A DNA stretch of 64,000 nucleotides from Zygnema cylindricum (Eukaryota; Streptophyta; Zygnematophyceae; Zygnematales; Zygnemataceae): contig JBBHKE010001961.1 in the NCBI GenBank assembly GCA_037447655.1, positions 60,759-124,758 of the forward strand, given 5' to 3'. Below the pieces are notes generated by a model. That model did no database searches and was not told the DNA's origin. It saw only the letters and a list, made by a program, of their open reading frames with translations. The position numbers and the translations under genes are program-made. Below are positions 22,653 through 31,155 of the stretch, piece by piece. The stretch's first letter is position 1; each line of letters starts with the position of its first letter.

Positions 22653-22865
22653 GATGTAGAGCCTGGCGGGTCCGTACCTATTTCTTTTAGGCGGATTCGA
22701 GTGTGACATTTCACATTCTACCCCGTATTGAACCGGCATTCACGTGCCAATCCAACACCCCCCCTCACGGGAAGGCCGGTCACACCATCCGCAATCCCGC
22801 TGGCTCCGATACCATGTTGATTTTCGTGAAATCCGGGATTCGGTATGTCCCATACTAGGGAAAAG

Positions 22866-22938
22866 TGAGCCGGCCAGGGCTCGAACCTGGGACCTCTGAC
22901 TTGAGCTGTCAGCGCACTAACCACTGTGCCACCAGCTC
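22866..22938 (-). tRNA. tRNA-like gene in TRIM LTR, copy 2
   Basis: Same as copy 1 at 286-bp spacing, but with acceptor GAGCTGG, which pairs fully with CCGGCTC (one wobble). The second LTR therefore preserves the better fold. Confidence 0.7.
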
Positions 22939-23046
22939 GATGTAGAGCCTGGCGGGTCCGTACCTATTTCTTTTAGGCGGATTCGAGTGTGACATTTCAC
23001 ATTCTACCCCGTATTGAACCGGCATTCACGTGCCAATCCAACACCT

Positions 23047-24087
23047 TGTAGAAACTAATAGATTTATTAGTATTTTCTAGGTCTAAATAGAAATAGAAAG
23101 AAGCCGAGGCAGTCTACCTCTAACTTCTCTCTCCAACTCTCAAACTTGTCGCAGTCACTGAGACATTGGAGAGGAAGCTAGAGCCATGGCTACCTTGGCT
23201 ATCCTAAGGTTTACGGGAATTTTATTTTAGGGATTATTTATTTATCTAAAAGATATGTGCCGGCGGCAGGATTTGATCACTGTACCTACCGGCCGGCAGA
23301 TAGGAAGTAGCCGGTAGCCTTAGCCGTTAAGTCTAGGATTAGTGTTAGGTACTATATAGTTTGATAATAATTTAAAGATGTATACGTACGATAAATTCAT
23401 TTAACTGTTACGGATTACGGGATACATAGATCCGGTACGGATGACGGTACGGATTACGAATCAATACCGCGCATTTGTTTCGGAAGTGAAATAAATACCG
23501 CGCATGTATTTATTACGGCTACGATTAAATCTGAATTTAATCGGACGGCCGGAATTAGCGCCGAGATCGCGGAGGAAGATTTTGGCGGTTTGTGGCCATC
23601 GCCACATCGGATGACGCGTGGCAAAATTCCGTTGGATTGTGGAATCTCCGGAGATTACGGCACCGAATCCGGATTTGACATGTGTCGACATTTAGGCCAT
23701 GTCGTACAATGTCCGTACTGAAAGTACACCGGCGGCTGTACTTTTGTGTACGGAGCTCAATTATGATTGGTTCCGTACATCAGTAGATAGAGTCTGTGAG
23801 AGAGATAGGACTTAGAAAAATTAGAAGATAGGACCCTCTCTCCCAGAGAGCTTCTGTACAAAAGGTCAACTTTGACCCTCCATAACTTACTGCTCAGGGG
23901 AGCAAATTCAGAGATTCTTTTTGCTACCGACTCAAGGGAGTCTTGCCTTCACAGGGGTGCAGGTGGTCAGGGTTTTTGTCTGCCAGGGTGGCAGTTATTT
24001 TTACTGGAACACAAAGGGGTCAGGATTATCCTAGAGGCTTCTTGGAAGCTGTCTACTCTGAGGACTTATGGAGGTCTCAGAGTTTCA
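23047..24087 (+). mobile_element. 5' LTR of Copia A
   Basis: Starts TGTAGAAACTAATAG, ends GAGTTTCA. Holds the antisense tRNA-like module (23269-23333), a TATATAG (23353-23359) that could be the promoter TATA box, several GTAC palindromes, and the first Gag ATG at 24068. Confidence 0.93.
23269..23333 (-). other. tRNA-like module antisense to Copia A LTR
   Basis: Minus strand: GACTTAACGGCTAAGGC (A box/D arm, 23317-23333) and GTGATCAAATCC (B-box-like, 23269-23280). Repeated at 26966-27030 in the 3' LTR. Confidence 0.5.
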
Positions 24088-24736
24088 GGTTATGGGCCCA
24101 CCCTCTAGGGTACCAATCTTTAATGGAACTGGCTTCATATACTGGGAAAGTATGATGATAGGAGCTCTATGCGAAAAAAGGTTTTGGGGGATAGTGAGTG
24201 GACGGTTGGGGCGTCCATCAAGTCTTGGAATTCCTCCAGGGTTTGGAGGAACCAGATTCACCAGGAAAGAGGACCCACCTTCAACGGAGGAAACAAAGGA
24301 AGGAGAGGTGGTGGACAAAGGAAAGGTGAAGGAGACGACCACACCAATAGCAACTGGTTCCACATTCATGTCACCTATTCCGAGGAATGAGGAGAATGAT
24401 ACTGAAACCTGGGACTTCAACAATATGGCGGCAAAGCACTTCATCCTACGCCATCTCACTCAAGGACTTGCATGTCCTCATTTGCAGGTAGAAAGAGCAT
24501 CCGATCTTTGGATGGCTCTCATAGAGATGTACCGAAGTGGTACGATTCAGCAACAACAGTTGGCTGATCAGAAAGTTAAGGAGTATGTATACAAAGGGGG
24601 AAATATGTTGGATTTTTGCAATGAGCTTGCTACACTCTTCATAGAGCTACAGAGTGCGGGAAAAGATTTTAGTGAAAAAGAAAAGGTTAACTGTTTACTG
24701 ATGAAGATGTTAAAGGATATAGAGTTTATGATTTAA
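24068..24736 (+). pseudogene. Copia A Gag, truncated by internal deletion
   Basis: ATG at 24068 is inside the LTR; the frame crosses the primer site (QVMG) and continues PSRVPIFNGTGFIYWESMM, a charged Lys/Glu/Thr insert (about residues 55-105), then WDFNNMAAKHFILRHLTQGL, RASDLWMALIEMY, YKGGNMLDFCNELATLF and KEKVNCLLMK. At about 24712 it jumps, at a short repeat atgaagatg, into the integrase C-terminus (KGYRVYDLK) in another frame and ends TAA at 24734. The zinc knuckle is lost. An alternative ATG at 24094 lies in the primer site. Confidence 0.88.
24088..24102 (+). promoter_or_regulatory. Primer-binding site of Copia A (half tRNA-iMet)
   Basis: GGTTATGGGCCCACC immediately after the LTR is complementary over 15 nt to the anticodon arm of initiator tRNA-Met (GGTGGGCCCATAACC), not to its 3' end. 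Drosophila copia is known to prime from such a cleaved half tRNA. The site contains an ATG in the Gag frame. Confidence 0.85.
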
Positions 24737-26730
24737 AAAGGGAAGATATAATCTTAGTAAAGCATCTAGTAGTTATGGATGAAGGAAAGTCTGTGGATCC
24801 CTTCAAATATACAAAGTCAGTAAAAATCAGATTTGAGTCAGAAAATTCCGATGACTTTGAGCTTCCTAACTATCCAGGTTTTAGAGAAGATGACATTCTT
24901 GCAGGAACAAATCAGACCGAAAAGGACTCGGCTGTGGAAACTCCAGTGACAACTCTACTCGAAGCGGAAGACGTGGTGGAAATTGATTCAGAATCAAGGG
25001 ATAGGGGAGAAGCCGAGTTTGTTCGAAAGAATCCACGAGAACCATCTATTCCGGCATCAGATTTTGAGGGGGGGAGGAGAAGTAGCAAAAGACTGCAAGA
25101 AAAATAGGTTAATAACAAGATAACTAAACTATCTCATCAAGATGAACCTCAATCTTATAGAGAGGCGATGACTTGTCCAGAAAGAAACCGGTGGAAGACA
25201 GCCATCAATGAGGAGATGACTTCAATCATGGCAGCCGATACTTGGGAGCTGGTGGAATGTCCACCTAACCGAAAACCAATTGGTTGTAAGTGGGTCTTCA
25301 AATTAAAACTGAACCCAGATAACACAATCGAACGCTACAAGGCCAGATTAGTGGCAAAGGGATTTACACAAAAGGAAGGAATTGACTACGAGGAAACCTT
25401 TGCCCCGGTGGTCAGATTTCCCTCCGTCCGCATACTTCTCAGTTTAGCAGTGGCGGAAGACATGGAAGTGCATCAGATGGACATCAAGACAGCCTTTCTG
25501 CATGGAGAATTGGAAGAGGAGATCTTCATGCGACAACCCGAAGGTTTTGTGGAGGAAGGAGAGGAGAGTAAGGTATGCCGGCTGATTAAATCTCTTTATG
25601 GTTTGAAACAGGCACCTCGACAATGGAATAAGAAGCTTGATGAGTTTCTTACCGGTCTGGGATATATTTAGATCAGCTCAGATCACTCAATCTATGTTTT
25701 TGAAGATGAGGAAGGTTTGATATTTATTGCAATTTATGTTGATGATTTGCTTGTATTAAGTAAATCAATGGAAAAAATTAACAAACTGAAAACCGATCTT
25801 AAGGGAAGATTTGAAATGAAGGATATGGGAGAAGCAAGATATATTTTGGGAATTCAAGTAGAGAGAGACCGGAAAAGGAAAATTATAAAACTGACTCAAA
25901 AGGAAGCAATAGGGAACATGCTTGAAAAATTTCAAATGGATAAAGCTAATAGTTGTACAACTCCAATGGAGTTGAAGAAGGGAAGTGAGGGGAGTGAGGA
26001 AGAAGGAGTCATAGTCTTAGACGAGGAATTATCTCTTGATGAACAGAAGTTCATGCAGACTGTTCCTTACAGGCAAGTAGTGGGAAGTCTAATCTATTTT
26101 ATGAATTGTACCCGGCCGGATTTAGCTGCAGCTGTAGGAGTGCTGAGTAGAAGTCTAAATGCTCCCACTAAAAGGGATTGGGAGGCAGCTAAGAGAGTCC
26201 TTAGATATTTGGTAGGAACTAGAGATCTATGGTTGCATTTGGGTGGGGAGAATACTGACATCACTACTTGGAGTGATGCCAGTTATGGTGATGCTCCGAT
26301 GAGGAGATGTACTTCTGGATATGTATTATATGTGGGTGATGGGGCTTGCTGTTGGAGTAGCAAACAGCAAAAGGTTATTGCTCAGTCCACCATGGAGGCT
26401 GAGTATATGGCCTCTTGCTCTGCTGTAAAAGAATTGATGTGGGTCAAGTCTTTGCTTGGTGAGCTTGGTCACCTTAAGAGTGGTGTGCAGAAAATATTTT
26501 GTGATAATCAGGCAGCAATCGCTATTTCTGCCAATCCTAAACACCATTTTAAAGCCAAACACATGGACATCAGACTCAGCTTTGTTAGAGAGAAAGTAGA
26601 AAACAAAATAATCAGTTTAGAGTACAGACCAGATAGTGAGATGGTAGCAGATATGATGACCAAACCTGTGCCTTCCCCTAAGCTAATTTTTTGCAGGGAG
26701 AAGTGTGGTCTGAAATTAAAGATTGACTAG
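24712..26730 (+). pseudogene. Copia A pol remainder: IN C-end, RT, RNase H
   Basis: One frame with two TAG stops (25105-25107 and 25669-25671). Order: integrase tail (MDEGKSVDPFKYTKSVKIRF), linker, RT (AMTCPERNRWKTAINEEM, KWVFKLKLNPDNTIER, SLYGLKQAPRQWNK, catalytic IAIYVDDLLVL near 25735), connection (PYRQVVGSLIYFMNCTRPD) and RNase H (WSDASYGDAPMRR, MEAEYMASCSAVKELMW, FCDNQAAIAI, KHMDIRLSFVREK). All catalytic RT/RNase H residues are intact, so this is the best-kept pol in the window; the two TAG codons and the absence of PR and IN make it non-autonomous. Confidence 0.93.
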
Positions 26731-26743
26731 AAAATAAGGGGAG

Positions 26744-27784
26744 TGTAGAAACTAATGGATTTATTAGTATTTTCTAGGTCTAAATAGAAATAGAAAGAAG
26801 CCGAGGCAGTCTACCTCTAACTTCTCTCTCCAACTCTCAAACTTGTCGCAGTCACTGAGACATTGGAGAGGAAGCTAGAGCCATGGCTACCTTGGCTATC
26901 CTAAGGTTTACGGGAATTTTATTTTAGGGATTATTTATTTATCTAAAAGATATGTGCCGGCGGCAGGATTTGATCACTGTACCTACCGGCCGGCAGATAG
27001 GAAGTAGCCGGTAGCCTTAGCCGTTAAGTCTAGGATTAGTGTTAGGTACTATATAGTTTGATAATAATTTAAAGATGTATACGTACGATAAATTCATTTA
27101 ACTGTTACGGATTACGGGATACATAGATCCGGTACGGATGACGGTACGGATTACGAATCAATACCGCGCATTTGTTTCGGAAGTGAAATAAATACCGCGC
27201 ATGTATTTATTACGGCTACGATTAAATCTGAATTTAATCGGACGGCCGGAATTAGCGCCGAGATCGCGGAGGAAGATTTTGGCGGTTTGTGGCCATCGCC
27301 ACATCGGATGACGCGTGGCAAAATTCCGTTGGATTGTGGAATCTCCGGAGATTACGGCACCGAATCCGGATTTGACATGTGTCGACATTTAGGCCATGTC
27401 GTACAATGTCCGTACTGAAAGTACACCGGCGGCTGTACTTTTGTGTACGGAGCTCAATTATGATTGGTTCCGTACATCAGTAGATAGAGTGTGTGAGAGA
27501 GATAGGACTTAGAAAAATTAGAAGATAGGACCCTCTCTCCCAGAGAGCTTCTGTACAAAAGGTCAACTTTGACCCTCCATAACTTACTGCTCAGGGGAGC
27601 AAATTCAGAGATTCTTTTTGCTACCGACTCAAGGGAGTCTTGCCTTCACAGGGGTGCAGGTGGTCAGGGTTTTTGTCTGCCAGGGTGGCAGTTATTTTTA
27701 CTGGAACACAAAGGGGTCAGGATTATCCTAGAGGCTTCTTGGAAGCTGTCTACTCTGAGGACTTATGGAGGTCTCAGAGTTTCA
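26744..27784 (+). mobile_element. 3' LTR of Copia A
   Basis: Near-identical partner of 23047-24087, beginning TGTAGAAACTAATGG after the polypurine tract and ending GAGTTTCA. Confidence 0.95.
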
Positions 27785-27853
27785 AAAAGGCCTACCAAAA
27801 AACGCCTACTTTTGACCTATGGTAAATAACGGTATTTGTTCCTACACGCTAAA

Positions 27854-28564
27854 TGTTGAAGGTCATGGGCAAGAAGACTTGGTTGTGATCCACTCCCACT
27901 AGGAGTCACACTTGCACCAGCAGGAGCAGGTGGAGCACTAGGGCTAATAGGAGCACTTGCAATAGGAGTTGAGCCATTATCAGACATGTTAGCGGAAGCA
28001 AACCCAAAGAGAAATGCCTAAAAGACAAGATCTATAGTGTAAGATATGTAACTCAAAACGAAAGAGGTCTTTCAACCAAAAAAACATGTACTACAAGCAA
28101 ATTAGAGACAATAGAGCATAAAACACCTTAAACTGCACTCAGTGCTCTCATTTCCTTAATTCTTGTGTAGAATGTACATTCTGTGTTGAATTGATCAATC
28201 CTAATTGAACTAAATACTCAAAAGATTTATGAAACATCTTAAAAGATCTAGAAAACATCTAAAAGATCTAAAAAACATCCAAAACGTATGTACATGGTCC
28301 ACCAGACACCCTACTGACAAAATCTAAGTGTTTGGACCAGAATTGTCCACTAACAATATCTATACCCTAAAAATCCGGGTGATTCTTATCACGTCTACAT
28401 TCATTGGCGGCCCTACACACTAATTAACTTAAAGATATCAATTCGTGTAGATACTACAAAAAAATCCACACTAAATTTGGTCAATATTGAACAGTTGGTA
28501 TTCAAAAAATATTCTAAGTCCTAGACTCAAATTTCTAAGACTTACTAAAGCTTACTTTTCAATA
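27854..28564 (-). mobile_element. Solo LTR (type D) with LTR-encoded Gag start
   Basis: 711 bp, minus strand, ends TATTGAAA...CTTCAACA, flanked by the 5-bp duplication ctaaa (27849-27853, 28565-28569) inside MITE-beta. Near the inner end an ATG (27989) opens a Ser/Pro/Ala-rich peptide (MSDNGSTPIASAPISPSA...) that runs to the CAACA terminus, exactly as in E3, where Gag continues through the primer site. A second copy of its outer part is at 33465-33844. Confidence 0.85.
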
Positions 28565-28857
28565 CTAAAGAAACCTTTACGCGAATAACGATTCACGGTG
28601 TACTAGATATATTAATATGCGTCGCTCGTACAGATACGCAGTTGAGATTTTGTACTTTTCAAATTTTTCATTAATCCCGGGCGGCTCAACAAGATCCTTC
28701 GTGGTACCAATCGCATTCTAATACGTAAGCAATTTTGCTTCACTGGCACGACGTGATGGAAAGGTGTCACAAATATTAATGCCTGTAATTTTGACCGTAC
28801 GATTACTGGGAACGCCTGATGGAAGGTTACCCTAAAGCGTTGTACCGTTCTGTGATG

Positions 28858-29060
28858 TACACCGTGAATCGTTATTAGCCTTATGTATGCTATATCGGCA
28901 CCCCAAAATTTCTACATTGATACCTTAAATATAATAGATTACACTATTTAAGGACATGGACCATAATCTGCCACGTTTCCTGGAACTAAATTAGAATGAC
29001 CGACGCTAATTTTTTCTTTAAACTAATAATTTCTATACGATAATAACGATTCAAGGTGTA
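28858..29060. mobile_element. MITE-beta short copy
   Basis: 203 bp from TACACCGTGAATCGTTATTAG to TAACGATTCAAGGTGTA; TA at both ends; no coding. Confidence 0.85.
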
Positions 29061-29367
29061 GTGGTCGGAATCGATTTGGTGATTGGCCTTGCTTTTCTCG
29101 CGTTCACCAATCCCAGATGATATGAACGGTGGTTGTGTAGGAAGAGCCACGTGTCGCCTTCTCGATAAAGATGGAGAAGCGCGTGACATATTGTCTCAGT
29201 CAACGACGGCTGAGTTGGCATCTTGTACAAGGCCCTAAAAGCGATAGAGCAGATATTCTCATCGATTTTGAAACTAAAAATTTACCAAAAAGACAAAAAT
29301 AGCGAACCGGAGTTTGTTTTTTTTATTTGCATGCTGCCTACGAACAAGAACATTCAAAGATGTACAG

Positions 29368-29585
29368 TACACCTCCAATCGCTATTAGCGTAGTGTACGC
29401 TAATTCCGTCCCGTTTTTTCTTTTTATCCTCAAATAGAATTATCCATACTATTTAAAAAAAACCCTATTTCCTAATTAGAGTAAACGATTTCATCGATAA
29501 TTTCCAAATTCCCAATTAGCGTAAACCACGTTAATTATTCGTATACGCTAAAGAAACTTCTACGCTAATAGCGATTGGCGGTGTA
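29368..29585. mobile_element. MITE-beta short copy
   Basis: 218 bp from TACACCTCCAATCGCTATTA to TAATAGCGATTGGCGGTGTA, with inner block aaaaaaaccctatttcctaa. It lies between two copies of a 37-bp phrase (gcgatagagcagatattctc...) at 29236 and 29594. Confidence 0.85.
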
Positions 29586-29599
29586 GTGAGCGTGAAGCG

Positions 29600-30600
29600 A
29601 TAGAGCAGATATTCTCATCGAATTTGAAACTATCCCCCTGGGTCGTAGGGTCAACCGTATTCGTGTACGGTGGAGCTTGGTTTCCATCGAACTTTTTGCT
29701 AAATTTCCGCACTTTTTGCAATAAAGCTTTGCTTTTTTTGCATACACACACGATCTCACAGAAAAGTTCATCTTTTGAATTTCAGCTGACCAATGAAATT
29801 GCAACGCAGACGAAGGTCATTCGCAAACACATTTATTTCACACGTGTCATAACAAGAAATGTTTCAAAGCATACAAGATGACAAGTTGTATCCTACCGTC
29901 ATCATTTGCGTATCTCTCCGTCAGTATTTCCGCATTGTCGTCATCATTTGTGGTCTGACTTTTTTCAGTGCCACGTTTCCGCACATCTTTTACCGCGTGT
30001 GGTTGGTAAGAGTGGCGATAGACCAAAGCTGCGCAAAAAAACAAAAAGTCGTCCATCCGACTCGGCAGATTTTTTGTCTTTATGCTACAATGCCACGTCC
30101 CTGCCACTTCTTGAGCCCCATTGGTTCCGTCATTCCCGCGACCGTCATGGGTACGAGAAATAGGGTTTTGGGTTTAGGGTTGTTTTTTTTAATAAAAAAA
30201 ACAAACCGAAAAAAAAACCCTAAACGAGCGGTCGCGCGGATAATTCGGCGCGACGTGGACGCCTTCGGCACCCCGGGGGGCCAAAAAGTTGCAAGATTCA
30301 GACTCGGATCTCCGACAGTTTTGCCTTTCGAAATTCGCCAGTCATCTTTTAGAAAGTACAGTGGAATCTAGCGTTTTTTTTTTTTGTCTACGGACCAGTT
30401 TTTGTACGGTGCTGTGTCATCATGTGAATGGGGACGGTCGCGGGAATGGCGGAACCAATGGAGGCTCAGGAAGTGGCAGGGACGTGACATAGTAGCAAAC
30501 CCGTCACCGGCAATAGTCGGATTCCACATATGAGTTGACACGTGTGCAAAAAGGTCTCACTCTGGTAAAATTGATACAAAGTAGAACTTTCGCACTTTCT
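29600..30600. other. No supported gene
   Basis: Several open frames up to 170 codons on both strands, none with recognisable domains or matching compositional bias. Contains an isolated gggtttaggg at about 30170. Confidence 0.5.
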
Positions 30601-30634
30601 CGAAGTCTTGAGCCAGCTTCCCGACTTCCCCATC

Positions 30635-30948
30635 TAGCGACGAAACTACTTCGTCGCTAGCACTTCAAATATTCAGCGACGAAAATACTTCGTCGCTGGT
30701 CATCGCTACTTTAGCTACGAGAATGTCTCGTCGCTAAATGAATTCTCAGTACAAAATCTATAGTACGAATCAAACTTAAGTGAAACGAAACGAACATTCA
30801 ATTTCTACGTCACTTCAAATATCTAGCGACGAAACTACTTCGTCGCTAGCACTTCAAATATTCAGCGACGAAAATACTTCGTCGCTGGTCATCGCTACTT
30901 TAGCTACGAGAATGTCTCGTCGCTAAATGAATTCTCAGTACAAAATCC
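30635..30948. repeat. Two 189-bp units of GCGACGA hairpins
   Basis: Units begin TAGCGACGAAACTACTTCGT at 30635 and 30824. Each contains three inverted hairpins: TAGCGACGAA-5 nt-TTCGTCGCTA, CAGCGACGAA-5 nt-TTCGTCGCTG and TAGCTACGAGA-3 nt-TCTCGTCGCTA. The motif resembles subterminal repeats of plant CACTA (En/Spm) transposons. Confidence 0.85.
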
Positions 30949-31155
30949 TAACAGGAGGGAGGGGGGGGAGGGAGAGGGAAAGCGTGGGGTGTGGCGGAGC
31001 GCCTTTTCACGGGAGTAGCGGGAAGACTTGCTGCGAAGTTTTTGTGGGAGGAATTTTTCGAGAATTTGGGGGTGGAGGGAGAGGAGGAAGGACAGCGAGG
31101 AGGCGGAGGAGGAGGAGTTTGACGAGAAGAGGGAACGCATTTTCTGGTGAGTGAA
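30949..31155 (+). other. Purine-rich exon-like segment ending at GTGAGT
   Basis: A G-rich block (gggaggggggggagggagag) passes into a frame rich in Gly/Arg and ends cattttctg|GTGAGTGAAG at about 31146, a strong splice-donor lookalike; the DNA downstream turns sharply T-rich, as in plant introns. It could be the first exon of a transposon or host gene, but no continuing exon was found. Confidence 0.25.

Larger units (their letters stand above)
22529..23043 (-). mobile_element. TRIM: complete LTR-PBS-PPT-LTR with tRNA in each LTR
   Basis: Two 229-bp direct repeats (22529-22757 and 22815-23043; two differences seen) start TGTTGG and end CAACA on the minus strand and enclose only 57 bp. That 57 bp begins with TGGTATCGGAGCCAG (primer site, 22800-22814, one mismatch to the initiator tRNA-Met 3' end) and ends with the polypurine tract GTGAGGGGGGG just before the 3' LTR. 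This is the complete set of cis signals of a terminal-repeat retrotransposon in miniature, with no coding. Left flank aacag; the right flank is replaced by Copia A. Confidence 0.9.
23047..27784 (+). mobile_element. Copia element A: young, internally deleted
   Basis: Two 1041-bp LTRs (23047-24087, 26744-27784) with TG..CA ends; I saw only two base differences (aatagattt/aatggattt near the start, gagtctgtg/gagtgtgtg near 23790), so the insertion is recent. Between them: primer site, Gag part, integrase C-terminus, RT, RNase H and polypurine tract AAAATAAGGGGAG (26731-26743). Protease and most of integrase are deleted. No 5-bp target duplication: the left neighbour is the TRIM, the right is MITE-delta. 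Confidence 0.95.
22105..27821. mobile_element. Mutator-like MITE-delta with nested TRIM and Copia A
   Basis: Flanked by the 9-bp duplication gtaaataac (22096-22104 and 27822-27830), the length typical of Mutator-like elements. Ends are inverted: GTAGTTCAAAAGTGGGTG on the left and, on the other strand at the right, CATAGGTCAAAAGTAGGCG. The element body is 22105-22528 plus 27785-27821. A second copy is at about 50234-50688. Inside is an approximately 99-bp offset duplication with the palindrome CCGTCAGAT-7 nt-ATCTGACGG (22332-22356). Confidence 0.85.
21618..28602. mobile_element. MITE-beta interrupted by nested insertions
   Basis: Begins TACACCGTGAATCG at 21618 and ends CGATTCACGGTGTA at 28602. 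The original about 545-bp element is 21618-22104 + 27831-27853 + 28570-28602; the joined parts line up, in reverse, with the uninterrupted copy 32740-33280. Inserted material: a Mutator-like MITE at 22105-27821 and a solo LTR at 27854-28564. Interior shows the conserved gtacggttggtgtcagacc and tgtacctttttaagt blocks. Confidence 0.85.

Noticed and set aside
30160-30190. gggtttaggg as telomere repeat
   Set aside because: A single occurrence next to poly-T; plant telomeric DNA would be a tandem TTTAGGG array.
29859-30371. 170-codon plus-strand frame
   Set aside because: No recognisable domain, overlaps equally open frames on both strands and crosses homopolymer runs.
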